From the NCBI GenBank assembly GCA_027946365.1, contig JAPEUQ010000005.1, positions 1,364,001-1,428,000 on the forward strand: a stretch of 64,000 nucleotides of DNA, in the 5' to 3' direction. Origin of the DNA: Kalmusia sp. IMI 367209 (taxonomy: Eukaryota; Ascomycota; Dothideomycetes; Pleosporales; Didymosphaeriaceae). Below, one piece after another: positions 1-12,200 of the stretch (the stretch's first letter is position 1; every line of letters begins with the position of its first letter). Position numbers and translations under genes: made by a program. Under the pieces are notes generated by a model. That model was not told where the DNA came from. It was given only the letters and a program-made list of their open reading frames with translations, and did no database searches.

Positions 1-2961
1 GCACGTTTCGTAGCGGGCGCGCAGGGCGGAGCAGCTCGCGAGGACCGTTCCTGAGGATCATGATGCGCTGTGGCGAAGACGGCTTGGTCCGGACCCTCCG
101 TGGAGGTTGCACATGAAGACACGACTGACTCGAGAGACGAAAACGGCAGCAATGCGTTCAAGACGGGCAGATCAGCCACTTGGTGGTGCAGTCGGTCAGC
201 GTCGTGAGTGGGCAAATGTTTCGAGCTGCAATGCCGGAACTTTTGTCACATCCTTTACCCGAACGATGGAACTAATATCGATAAAAACATGCGTTTTTCT
301 GTGGGGTGCGTTCCGTATCAGGCCCAGCCAGGAAGGATCCCTGCCGCGAACGCACAATGTGATGTATGCATGCGGTGCTCGATGTACTGTCGACGCAAAT
401 TGCTTTTTCCCTCTCCAAGAGATGAAATCATCGCATTGGGACGCTCGGCACCGAGATGCCCGTCCTCGTCCACATAGCAGAGGGATGATAAGGAAGCCCA
501 GGCGTCGGCGTAGAGAGGCAGGCTCGATACTGCCGATCGTGCGCTTTCGCTTCGTACGTGAATCAGTGGTAGCCGTCTGTGCGCGAGCCGGGACTGCAGC
601 AGCTGTGTCTATCGAAAGCTTGTCATATCGCATGGCTTGGCGTGCCCTTACTTGCATCGTGGGCCGGACTGGCTGCCGACGAACCGACGAAAATGCAAAT
701 TGGCAGCGAGGTCGAAGTCAAGAGGGAGAAAAAGTGGCAGAGCGATGGGTAGAGAGTTGGTGTGTAGGGGGCGGGCAGCGGGTCATGGATACCAGCTTCG
801 GATCGGTCCGGGGTGCAAATGGGCCGGAGAGCTCGCTTGGAAGCGATGTCCTTTGCGAACGCTTCCCCCGAAATAAGAGAGTCAGCCACAGGACGTGAAG
901 GGCTCGTCACTCGCACCGTGTTCGTCTCGTTGTACCTTTGGGCCCGAAAGAGGGCATCCTCTGTTCCTATCCGAGCGCAACGGGAAGGGTCGATCGGCGG
1001 ACCGCAACCGCAACCGCAGCCGCAACGTGATGGGCTCCTAGCTGCGTCGTCCACAGGACGCTGCAGATGCAGGCGGGCGCTCTCACACGTGCATACGGGA
1101 CGACGAGAAAGGTAAAGCGACGCATGGGGAAGGGGCATCGCACGTTGAGATTGCAACAGAACGGGACAGCGGTCGAGGAGCAAAGCTTGGCGAGTCTTGT
1201 TCGACGCCGTTGCAGCGCAGAGCCGGGCCCCGGCCGGTCCAGTGTTTTTTTATTTTTTTAAATTGGAAGACTGGCTCCGCAGCGCGCGAGTGTGACGAAG
1301 GGTGCGAGAGATTGAGGTCGCCAGAGCCGCTAAGGTCCCCACGCGTTAGAGGCTTTCTTTTTGTAGGTTTGGCCACGCTAGCGTACCCCGGCATTAACGC
1401 GAGAGATCGTTGCTATAACAGCACCGGCCGCTAGAGAACGTGTCGTGGGCAGCGGCGAGGAAATTAGAATCGTCAGAAACCACTCCCCACACGTGCAACC
1501 GAGACTCGGTGAGGGGTTTCGCAGCACCACGAGCTAGACCCGAGAGGAACGAGCAGACGGCAGCCAGTCAGCACGGCGGAGTCGACCGCAGCGCGAGCAC
1601 CTGCACAAGGTTTTTGCTTATTTTTTACCGGCGCACACCATGCAGTGGAGATGGCATCAGATGGATGGATCGGAGGGAGCAGCCGTCGGTTTCCCCACGC
1701 CGTGCTTGCTTGCTTGGTTGGTCCCACGAACACCGGCCTCAGGTCGACATGGCCACCAAGATGGCGGTTGATAATCAGAGGAGAAACGAGAAACGGAAAG
1801 ACTAGAAACACACAGGCCGCCGTCTAGAAACTTCTGCTGTTTGGCAGCCACTGGCCCTGGCGGAGTCCGTCCTATCCCACTTCGGATGGATGGTGATTGG
1901 GTAGGGGGAAGGGGATGGCCGAGCCTCGCGTGGCAGCCATGGACCAGCCGCCCGCCAGAGACGCTCGTTTCGTGAATCGTCGCGCTGAACAGACCCTTTG
2001 CCCATCGCTGCCCCGTTCCCGACATGTGTGGCCTGCAGCCTGCGGTGAACGACTGCCTGCCCGCCACTGCCTCCAGCCTCCAGCCCGTCACGGTGTGCCG
2101 GACTGCGCTGCGTGTGTGAGGACACGAGGGAGCAGCAGTGTCGGCCTCGCCCCCCTCTCCAGCGTCGCGACCAGAGTCTACCTGAGGCCGCAGTCCAGTC
2201 CAGCGCTCAACGGCGCAGGGAGCCAGCCGTTCTGTGGCGGCTGGACGTCCGCGCAGAGCTCTTCATCTCGTTAGCCACGATGCCCGCCCTCCCCGTGCGG
2301 GTTTCCTGCCCGTTGGGGACAGGCGCCGCCAGCCATGATCGAGCAGTCAACGACACTATCTCTTGCCCACCACTACTACCGGTACTGGCACCCCCCTCTG
2401 CTGCCCGCCACCACCGTTCACCACAGCATAGTCACATGTACGCCGCCGCCGCGGCGGCCGGGCGCTGGCTGCCGTTTTTCCCAGAATGCAGGCTCGGGCT
2501 CAGGCTCGCGGCGGCACGGCGGCACTGCTGGGCTGCTGCAAGCGCATCAGAAAGCGACATCCGTTGACTCGTCGGATGAGCATCTGTATAGCAAAGGCCA
2601 ATTATAGACAGGGCAGGCTGCAGCCACGGTGCAGGGCGGCACTCTGTTCCCTGCTGTGCCTGCAGGTTCCCCACGAATCGCCAAACAAGGGCAGTCAGGC
2701 CCGCGTTTCATCCCAAGCGCGTCAATCTTTGGACACGGCCCCGAAAGCCTAGACGACCCTCGCCTGCCATTGGTACCTCCCCTCGACAGGGCACTCCTCG
2801 CTCGTGCATGTAGCAATAGTAGTTTGAGGAAGCCACACTTAAAGCAAAGCCCTGCCTATTTACACGACCCCACTGCAGGGTGTCTTATGTTTGACATGCC
2901 CGCCTCCGAGTCTCAGCTACCTTGCTCTTAGGAAACTGGCCCAAGGCCAACTTCAAACACC
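1..2961. other. GC-rich region without a credible gene
   Basis: About 3 kb of GC-rich sequence. Open frames of 60-260 codons occur on both strands and overlap each other, but none has recognisable domains, a consistent splice pattern or protein-like composition. Visible details are a short CGCAAC-type hexamer repeat near 1001-1026 and scattered homopolymer runs. It probably holds the promoter and 5' UTR of the Uds1-domain gene that follows. I cannot exclude the end of a gene lying outside the window. Confidence 0.5.
1001..1027. repeat. short CGCAAC hexanucleotide repeat
   Basis: Four imperfect copies of CGCAAC/CGCAGC lie in a row. This is a small microsatellite in non-coding sequence and has no evident function. 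Confidence 0.5.
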
Positions 2962-4911
2962 ATGACACACATTGCCAATTGCATGCGGCCTGCACCCGGC
3001 GCCACTTCCCCCGTTTATATAACCATGGAAACCTCCTTCTTATCACCCGTAAGTGCCCAAGAAACACTTCCCCTCTCCATCCAAATGAATTACCATCTGC
3101 CCCGCCGGTCCAAGTCGCTGAGGAACCTTCAGGCCGACCAAGAGTCCGCAGACGCTGTCCCTCTGCTGGAGAAGAGCCCTTCCATCGCGAGCCTGCAGTC
3201 GCAGCAGAGCACCGCCTCCAAGTACCAGCTCTGGCCCTCTGCTTCGTCCAAGAGTCCCGTGGGCCAGTCCCGGCCCAGCTTCTCCACGGACAAGCTGTCT
3301 GCCCTGTCCATGGGCCGCTCTCCTACCTCGCTCAGCGACACCGCTGTGTCTCAAGAGACCGTTCCCTTTTGGCAGCGAAGTGGCTCGCTTGCTAGAAGGC
3401 GAAAGGTCAGTGTGCCCGAGCTTGGTAGCACCATGACAACGGTCCAGGAGATGCCCATAGACTCTCGTAAGGATGACCCTGCAACCGACCATTACCGTGC
3501 GCTGACTTGGCCAACAGCCACCATACCTGGACGGCCACCCCTACGGAAAGCCTCAACAGAGGTCTTCGGCCATGAAAGATCCAGCAGTGCCCCAGGCACG
3601 AACTGGAGGGTCGGTCCGTTTGGCGATGCCCTCATGTCTTGCGTCACCGGACCTTCCTCAGCACAAGAACAGCAGCCCATCGCTCCTTCCGCATCAGAAC
3701 AGCCTACCCGACTGGACGCCCCCGCCACGTTTGGAAAGCCACTTTCACCCATCCTCAGCCCCGGCGTGAATGCGAAGCCAGCATTGAAGGTCGATACCGA
3801 CATCATCCAAGAAGATGGAGAACTTCCCCCCCAGGTTCCCCCCAAGTCACCCGCAGCCGAACACAAAGGATCGCCTAGCCCTCTGAAGCTCAACTCGAAA
3901 TCGAGCCGATCCCAGCTTACGACGCCTGCCACCGCCACGCCTGGTGGCATGACGCCCATGAGTGCCTTTGATAACAGACGGTCACCCAACGTAAACGGCC
4001 CCCTACCCACTCCCCTATCGGCAATATCAAACCCCTTTGGGGCTGCGTCCCCCTCGAGCGCAGTCGAACACCGCGGATCACCTAAAATCGAGAGAAGAGA
4101 TCCAATGGCTTCGCACAGCTCCCACAACAGGAACATGTCGGAGTCATCAGTCATGGACCGTGGTCGACCTGTTCGAAGATCCAGCAAAAGGACCAGAAGC
4201 CGGACATGCTCAGAGGCGAACAACCCTGACGAGCCCGCTCCTGACAACTGGCAGCTACCCAAAGGCATGCGTGTAGCAGAGGCTTCAACGCGAATGCCAG
4301 AGCCGGAAAGGGAGACTTTGTACAAACAGGCATCGGCGCAAGCCGAAAAATTCGAAGTCATGAACAAGCGCGACGTCTCTGCCATGTCGAGGGTATGTAT
4401 TGCACCATCCAACACCGATCGAACATGTGACTGACTCTATTTCGTGCAGGAGCTGAGGGCCCTTGACGAGCGCTGCGACTATCTGCGCAAGACCTACAAG
4501 TCTCTCCGCGCTGGTCGTCAAAAGCTGCACAGTCGTATGATCTCGTACCTCAAGCGAGGGAACACTGTCATTTTTTCACGCGAATCCCTGCTCAAGCAAG
4601 AAGAAGCATTAGCTGAGCTTGACATTTCCATCGATGAGTTTATCCTCAAGCTAGAGCAAGCCGAGAACCGACGGTTGCGACTTCGCCAAAAGCTTCTAGA
4701 GCACGTGGCCGCAGCTCTAGTACTCAACCCGGCCGCATTACGCGATGGTTCTGAAACCACCCCACCGAGGAGTCCGGTCAAAGCCGAAAGCCCAGCACGC
4801 GTTGAGCGCAAAGATGTTGAGTCGATCAAGATCTACGCCGACGGACACGTCCTCAATCTTTTCTCTGACATCGAGCATGCCATTGGCAAAATGTGCGAGC
4901 AAGCCTACTGA
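2962..4911 (+). CDS. Uds1-domain (up-regulated during septation) protein
   Basis: Two exons, 2962-4392 and 4450-4911, joined by a 57-nt GTATGT...CAG intron. The join is exactly in frame (MSR|ELRALDE). The first ~400 residues are Ser/Pro-rich and look disordered. From about residue 440 to 570 there is a charged helical segment (QAEKFEVMNKRDVSAMS, LDERCDYLRKTYKSLR, KQEEALAELDISIDEF). It matches what I remember of the fungal Uds1 family, a coiled-coil domain found in proteins linked to septation and polarity. An alternative start is Met42 at 3085 (MNYHLPRR), because a TATA-like TTTATATAAC sits at 3013-3022. The biochemical role is unknown and the family assignment rests on pattern memory. Confidence 0.75.
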
Positions 4912-6437
4912 GCCTGAAACGCGTTACGACCCACCTTCCTGGACGAAAACGGAAACGAACACGAAAAACAACGGCATCACTCTTCATCCTCAATTCTCCA
5001 ATTGTTACCTTCCACCATGCATCATTAATACCTTCCTTTCATATTGTCGCATGTCGTCACGGCCAACTGCACTTTACTTCTTCTCATGTACCTATCACAG
5101 GTGGTCACGCCCTTCAAGATTTGCGAACATCATCTGTTTTTTTTTTTTTGCTTCATTCTCGTGGATTTCATCCGCCATCAAGCGTTGTTTGCTTTTGTAT
5201 TATTGCAACGGATACCCGGGAGCATTCTTTTCGAAAATTTCATTTCCATCTCTCTGTCTGCTCAGGAGTACTTGGATAGGTGGGATCTGTTTGGCGACGA
5301 TAGGAGTTCAACTCGGCCGTGGCGCCGTTTCAGAAGCTTCCGTTTCGCTGCCTGGGGCAGGTAGTATGCAGTCTTAGCGTATCAGAAATCCGGCCCTGCA
5401 GGGGTCTCCGAATTCACGAACAAGCTTCAATGCTTATTATCACTCCAATGAAGAGCTCAATCAATCTGCGGGAGACCCAATTGTGACGTCTTCGCGCAAT
5501 GTCATCGCGCACTCGACACCCAAAGAGGTGCCATGGCATGCCTCGCAAAGTGTTGCGCGGTACAACTCACTACTTTTTGCCAATTGCAGTGATCTAGAAG
5601 GATGCCGAAGTGCAACACGAGGTCTTGCAAGGCGTGGGCTGTGGCAATAGAGCGCGGCTCGTTCATCAAACAACGATGTCGGACGTAAGAGCAAAGAGGG
5701 TATAGACGCGGCTAGATGGAGGGCGATGGCGCTATGGCCTGTCTCGAGTGTTTCGCGGGAACGGTTCCCGCGCCGAGAGAGGCGTGCCAACGGACAGGGC
5801 TTGGGTGCATCCTTCACAACGGCAAGCTGCAGGCGCGTTCGATGAGGAAATCGTGCAGGTCCCCCCTCGCACACTCGCACCCACCGCGAAGGATCTCGAG
5901 GGTGCCTTGGAACGGGGCGGTTTTCCTCAGCTTGAGTCCAGACACGATGACGGGCTGTTCTAAAGATACCTGGCTCCGTGCGAGAGGGAACCGAAGCGTC
6001 AGGTATACGCACGCCCAGCTGTGTATGCATGGGACATTGTTTCATGAAGAACGTGTAGCGAGCGCACGTTTCTGTGGCTTGTTTCTTGATGGGCGCAGGA
6101 GAAAACCAGGCGCCGTCGCAAGTATATTCTGTTGAAGACTATCCTAGGATACACTGTATGGCGATAATTGGTAAATGGACTGGACGTGAAAATCCCTTGT
6201 AGCCTTGTAGACAATCTAGGTGTATGTCGATAACGTCCTAGGGTAACTCGATGTCGGCAGAGCTGCCCTACCTTCGTTGCACACGCTGTGGCTGGTGCTC
6301 GGAGTTTTGATTCGCCGCCCCGAATGCGGGGCGTGGCTGTCCAGTCCTTGTACCTTCGCGATTTTTTCGGCGCCGCGAAGCCTTCCAGCCTTCAACATGT
6401 GAACAACACCACTGCCGCAACCACCACCGCTGCCACC
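4912..6437. other. intergenic, 3' UTR and prs promoter
   Basis: No supported gene. A T-rich stretch near 5137-5152 and pyrimidine tracts are seen. Open frames on both strands (for example the minus-strand one at 5461-6045) are basic, low-quality translations without motifs. The last ~150 nt are CCA/ACC-rich and run into the PRPP synthetase start, and are probably its 5' UTR. Confidence 0.5.
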
Positions 6438-7953
6438 ATGGCCACCAACAGCATCAAGCTTCTCACCGGCAACAGCCATCCTCAGCTTGCAAACCTTGTC
6501 GCCAACAGGTGAGTCGGACCGTCCCACACCCGCCAGAGGCCATCGCCGCGAGATCTTCAAACATATTCAACACGCCTGCACAACAGCGTTATGTTCCGGT
6601 CTTCGTTGGTAATATGGTTTTGACTGTCGCCCAAAACGTACCTCTGCTCCGCTACAGCCTCAGCTGTTCCTATTCCCGGCGCCAATTTGCAGAGTATCAC
6701 TTCACGCGCACATCGCTAACGAAGTCGTAGACTCGGCATAGAGCTTACCAAGATTTTGGTACTCCAATACTCGAACCAGGAGACATCTGTGACCATCGGC
6801 GAGTCTGTCAGGGACGAGGATGGTACGTGCCCACCGTCACGTTCACCGGCCTGATACCCTGATCGTCGTAACCGCTAGGGCGATGCATGTACTAACGGCA
6901 TACTCTAGTCTTCATACTGCAATCGACGCCACCGGGCGACATCAACGATGCCCTCATGGAGCTTCTCATCATGATCAACGCCTGCAAGACGGCCTCCGCA
7001 CGCCGCATTACCGCTGTAATACCGAACTTCCCGTACGCCCGCCAAGACAAGAAAGACAAATCGCGAGCACCTATCACGGCAAAGCTCATGGCAAACATGT
7101 TGCAAACTGCTGGTTGCAATCATGTCATTACTATGGACCTGCATGCTAGCCAAATTCAAGGCTTCTTCAACGTCCCAGTCGATAATCTGTATGCGGAGCC
7201 GAGTACTCTGAGGTGGATAAAGGACAATTTGAATGTCAAGGAGTGTGTCATTGTCAGCCCAGACGCTGGTGGTGCGAAGAGGTACGGATCCCTTTTTTCT
7301 TCACGCTAGCAGCCGCCCTGTGCCACATGATCAAGCTTCCGCGGAAGCTTGAGCAGCCTGTCCCGATGCTGTGGCGAGGCTTACAATACCGCATGATCTC
7401 GATGTTGTCGGTCTCAGAGGGTTTAGTGTTACAAAGGTACCAAAGTTCAGACCGTACTAACGGTTGCACACAGAGCAACTTCAATAGCCGATGGTCTTGA
7501 CCTTCCATTTGCCCTGATTCACAAGGAACGCGCTCGTCCAAACGAGGTTTCGAAGATGGTTCTCGTTGGAGACGTCAAGGACCGCACCGCTATCATTGTC
7601 GATGATATGGCCGACACTTGCGGAACGCTAGTGAAGGCCGCGGACGTCGTAATTCAGCACGGCGCCAAGGACGTCATTGCCATTGTCACGCATGGTATTC
7701 TTAGCGGCAACGCTATTGAAGCCCTTAACGGCAGCAAGCTGAAGAAGATCGTCGTCACTAATACAGTACCGCATGAGGAGAAGAAGGAGCGCTGCGACCG
7801 TATCGAGACGATTGATGTTAGCCCTACTGTGAGTAGCGTGGATGGACTCTCTGAGGACTACAGCTAATACCCCGATAGCTTGCAGAAGCGTGCAGACGTA
7901 CGCACAACGGCGAGAGTGTATCTTTCCTCTTCAAGCACGCACCTGTCGACTGA
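6438..7953 (+). CDS. ribose-phosphate pyrophosphokinase (PRPP synthetase)
   Basis: Five exons: 6438-6508, 6731-6822, 6909-7281, 7474-7828 and 7879-7953. All junctions keep frame and give 321 aa, the usual length for Prs2/Prs4-type subunits. The enzyme makes PRPP from ribose-5-phosphate and ATP for purine, pyrimidine, His, Trp and NAD synthesis. Visible signatures are the N-terminal [13 protein letters not shown], the [13 protein letters not shown] loop with ATP-contacting residues, [25 protein letters not shown], and the PRPP-binding loop [14 protein letters not shown] near residues 217-231. The start ATG lies in a good context (CACCATGG). Intron 3 contains a perfect 22-bp palindrome. Fungi carry several Prs paralogues, so the exact paralogue number is not assigned. 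Confidence 0.95.
7331..7352. repeat. perfect 22-bp palindrome in prs intron 3
   Basis: TCAAGCTTCCGCGGAAGCTTGA equals its own reverse complement. It lies inside the 192-nt third intron of the PRPP synthetase gene. It could be a dimer-binding site or fold as a hairpin in the pre-mRNA. No function is shown by the sequence. Confidence 0.85.
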
Positions 7954-9286
7954 GTCTAACGCTGTTCATCTAGTTATAGATATTCTCTGGACCTATGGGC
8001 TATTGGGTTGCATATTGGCGTTCTGAACTCGCTTGAATTTCACATCCGACTTTACTCGGTTTCCCCTGATATCCTTTTTTCAAGATGCCGTTTCATCGGC
8101 TCTTTCTGGTTCCTTGTGTCGGCTCGCCCTTTGATCGGCGTAACTGGCGTGGTACCTCAACTGCTGTTCAGCTTTCGATGATCGCGGTCATAGCGTACAT
8201 CTGAATCACAAACAACTAAGTTTTGTAACAATGCACGACTATGTTTGAGACCCAGGTCACCCATGTCAATATACTTCCAACGAGCATGTAGGCATTACCC
8301 GACCTGTCACGTTTTGTTTGGTCCCGTTTCGACTCATGTCTCGCATGAATGGCGCTATCGTGGTCCGTGTCTTTTCTAGCTAAACTTTAAGTCGACCCAA
8401 CGACAAATACGAGTCCATGCTCCCGTGTCGTGCTGATGGCCGATGCCCGCCTGCTTCAGGCAGGTGTGCTGCCTGAAGGTTCATCGTCCACGCTTCCTAT
8501 TGATAGACACGGGGGCCTAGGGAAAATTCCTCACTTATGAAGATCAACAATCCACCCCCCCTTCTTCTTTATCATCGTGTCTCTATCTCTAGTCCCGCCA
8601 CGCACCTCGCCTCGCCCGATCTGTGCTTCCCCCCTCGGAGATTATCCCTCGGCCAGCTGCATCGTCGGATGCCCCACCACCAAGACGGCCACCGTGCTGT
8701 GTATTGAAGCCTGACTCCCTTCCCCGTAACGTGCCCGAGCTCCACTGTTTTTTTTTTCCTCTTTCCCGCAGCAGGTCACGGAATGACGAGGCAGGCCCTG
8801 CAGCGATGACTGTAAGGTTTGCGCTGCGGGAAGTACCTTCCGTGACGTGTCGCAGGTCGGTCCGAGAGTGGGCTGCATGTGAGGTCGGGGGGTTTCGGGA
8901 GGGCGTGGCGTGGGGCGGGCGAGCCGGGTGCGAGAGAGCTGAGGGATGGGGAGTGGGTGGGGTGGTGAGAGTGTCAGTGGTGTTAGCTTCTAGGTGTAGT
9001 GTTGAAATGTAGTATTGAGCGAGGTATGTCATGAGGTCTGAGGAGTTGACGCCAGGGTTGGCTTGGAGGTGGTTCGGGTCCACTGTTTATACGGTTGGTA
9101 GAGAAGATTGTAGTAAACAGAGGCATGGGAGAATAAGAGTAAACAGGAGAGTGTAGATGGCTTGCTAGGAGAAGAGAGGCTGTAGGCTACAAATGAATTT
9201 CGAAGCTCAGAGAACCGTCTTGAGAATCTTTCCAAGCCATCAAACCTCTCAAAGTCGAAAAAGTGCCATCTATCATCCATCTTCAT
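7954..9286. other. convergent intergenic region between prs and dcl2
   Basis: This holds the 3' ends of two genes facing each other. It includes a GC-rich hairpin at 8454-8478 and pyrimidine-rich stretches. A minus-strand frame at 8589-9083 begins MDPNHLQANPGVNSS and looks protein-like for ~30 residues, then becomes Pro/Thr- and Arg/Gly-rich. I do not consider it a supported gene. Confidence 0.45.
8454..8478. other. 10-bp stem hairpin between convergent genes
   Basis: CTTCAGGCAG and CTGCCTGAAG are perfect reverse complements separated by a 5-nt loop (GTGTG). It sits downstream of prs and upstream of the dcl2 3' end. It may be a 3'-end or RNA structure element, or coincidence. Confidence 0.6.
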
Positions 9287-12200
9287 CTATGTTTGATTCA
9301 GCTCAACTCCACCTCCTTCCTCTGCATCGAACCACTCATCATCATCATCCTCCTCCTCCTCGTTATTCGCATCCTCCATCTCCACATCTCCATCCACAAT
9401 GACACTTCCAGACCCTTCCAAGATCCTAACAGCCTCCCACGCTGCTATCGTTTCCGCATTCAATCTTTTCACTCCCCCCACTACTCCACCGACATTTTTC
9501 CCTCCGACTTTGACTTGTACCAGGTGTCCTTGCATCACTTCACCCTCCTCCACGACTCCCACATACTGCACCTCCTTATCCACGGCCAAAAGTCCAAGCC
9601 GCTCTTTCGGGTGCAAACAGTCCACACCATCACGCAGAATGCGCTCCAGACAGTCCAATATACCGAGGCGACGCACGAAGACCTCGCACGCAGCGATGTC
9701 CCCGTGGCTATCGATATAAATAGCGCCGATAACGCTCTCCACAATATCGGACAGAAACTTTGGCGCGTCCATCAGCGCAAGAAGATGCCACGGGAACACT
9801 CCATCATACTCCAGCGCCTCATTGATTCGCACTCTCGCACCATCGTACTGCTTGATAGCAGCGTCTCTGCCGCCGACGAGCTGAGTATGCCCCGAGCGAA
9901 GGTACTGCCACAGACATCTCTCCACGAGCTCCTTTCGCAATTCAGGCAGCACCATATGCTCTTCCGTTATCTTCGTCTCAAACATCCTAAACGCGAGAAA
10001 CGCTGCGTTCACCACGGCGGCGCGTATACCGTGCATCTTCTGGTGGCTGATCTCGGGCGTGTGCGCGTACAGGCGTCTGGAGATGATGTAGTCGAGGATG
10101 GCGTCACCGAGGAACTCAAAGCGCTCGTAGGAGCAGTTCACCAGGGGGCCGGTATAGGAGGCGTGCGTGAGGGCTTCCAGCAGCGCTGCCTTCTTTTGAA
10201 ATGTGTAGCCGACAAGTGTTTCGACGGGGGTCAGGGAATTGATGTCGACATCGACGGGCACGGCATCGTAGAGGATTTTGTTCGAGTCTGGGATGGCCGT
10301 CCACTTCTCTGATGGTAAAAGGGTTTGGATACAGACGAAGGCTTTGGGGAAGCCGCCTATCATGTAAGAAGCGCCAATCAACGATTCAATGACGTCGGCA
10401 AGTGTTTTGGAGGAAATTTCTGTTTTCTCTTCCGTGGGTGGCGCCGAGAGAGCTTCGTTTGCGTAACGGGGTTTCCATTTAGCTCCGGTGAATTTTTTCC
10501 TTAAAATGTGTTTGTCTAGGCCGGCTGACAGGGCTGCGCGAGCGGCGTAACCGTTAGACACGATCTTGTCTAGAGAAGAGATGCTAATTAGTATAAGATC
10601 GAAGCTCGCAACGAAGTATTTGATTAGCATGAATTATGCTTCTCTCATGGTGGGGTGTGTCATTCCGGGGGTTACAAGTCTTGCCGCGTGTTGTGCTTTG
10701 GGTATTAAGCTCACATACTTTTTTTCATAGTCAGATAGCTCTCAGGCCATTTTGGGTGGTCTGCCATCAGATGCACGAATGCAATAAACTTCAGAATACA
10801 GTCTCCTAAGAACTCAAGCCTATAGTCATTACAATTAGCAAATGACATGGTGCTGTTGCAGGAGCTGGGAAGACACAATCATCTGCTGACAGTTCATTAT
10901 CCGATTATACGCACCTTTGGTAGTCGGCGGGCTCTTCTGTAGATGAACATGTAAGGGCTTGAACCAGCAGAGGAAGGTTTTCAGACTTGAATGAGAGCGG
11001 AGCTAGAAGTCCTACGCGTAGCTCATTTGTCGTCAAATACGTCTCATACCGGTACAAAATCGATGGAATAAGCAGTGCGCAAACGGAGTAAATACTAGGT
11101 AGATTGTCCACCAAGCATTGCGAAGCAGGAAACTCTTCTGTTCTGGTATAAGCCGGGTTCTCGTTATGAATGACCGGGACTGGATGGAGGAAGCCGCGCC
11201 GCTTTGGAATTCGGGTAACTTGAACACTGTATTCTTGACTCGGGCTATCGTCTAAAGGATTGGCGTTCACGGTTTTGGGAAACCATTTTCTCATATCGTC
11301 CTGAAGTGCGATGTTACCCCAAGCTTGCAGGTCAATTTGACCTTGGCGAATCAACTCAGCAGCTGATCGGAGCCCGGTTGTTCTGGCATTCCATTCGAGG
11401 AGCATGTCATGGGTCCATGGGAAGCCGGATCTGTCACTCGGAACGAGAAACCACAAGAAGTCTTCCCGCATATCCTGCATCCGGCCACCGTGTATGGAGA
11501 TGAGAATTTTGCGCGTAATCTCGCGCATAGTTTGAACTTCTTCGTTGGAAAAGCTGAGTTCCGGTAGCTGGTGATTCTTCACTAGAATGTTCTTGGAATG
11601 GTTCCAAAATAGAGTAAAATCTGGAACTACAGGCAACTGCACGGGTAAATGGAAGGTCAAATAGAATGGTTCGTTTGCAATCCCCTGGAATTCCAGCACA
11701 GTACGGTGGTATGAATGTGGGGCCTGCTCCTGACATCTAGCAATGGTAGGCCACATATCCATGGCAAGATTTACTTCTACCAATGAGGGAGTATTGTCGA
11801 GTATTTGAAAGTCTGCTACTTGTACGTCATCTTCTGGTTTGACAGGGAGAAGATTATCGTTAACAAGTCCATTCTGATGAAGCATCTTGTAAGATTCGAA
11901 AGCGGCATCTTTAATAGCCATGTGTTCTGTTCTCCATAGTTCCAGACTGCGTGTGACCCTCAAGGAAGGGTCAACTGAGAGTGGAAGAGTGACTTCCGCC
12001 GCAGTGTACCCGTTCTGTTCCTCGAGCCTGAATTGGGGCCTAGTATCAATGTAAGGTCCTGAGGCCAGGAGCGCACAGAAATGGTGAAGATGCCGCAAAG
12101 CACTGTCGAATGTGAGTAACGCCCTATGAATCATGTGTTAGTATAGAATACTACAGAAGATTATATGCAGATGATCTCGCGCAGAACATAGCAAGCCGAA

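Noticed and set aside
107..898. 263-codon open frame on the plus strand, with overlapping frames on the other strand
   Set aside because: GC-rich DNA gives long stop-free frames by chance. The translation is Arg/Cys-rich with no motif, and opposite-strand frames are equally long.
3492..4415. 307-codon minus-strand frame
   Set aside because: Antisense shadow of the Uds1-domain gene, whose plus frame joins across a clean intron.
5461..6045. 194-codon minus-strand frame
   Set aside because: Arg/Pro/His-rich translation with no domain and no supporting splice pattern. It overlaps plus-strand frames of similar quality.
8589..9083. 164-codon minus-strand frame starting MDPNHLQANPGVNSS
   Set aside because: The first ~30 residues look protein-like, but the rest is low complexity. 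It abuts the dcl2 3' end and has no recognisable family.
9330..9400. CATCAT/CTCCTC microsatellite
   Set aside because: On the coding strand it is the Asp/Glu-rich tail of Dcl2, so it is coding low complexity rather than an independent repeat.
9287..10312. Long plus-strand open frame antisense to dcl2
   Set aside because: It is a shadow of the RNase III coding sequence. The minus frame has the EFLGDA and DIVESVIGA motifs.
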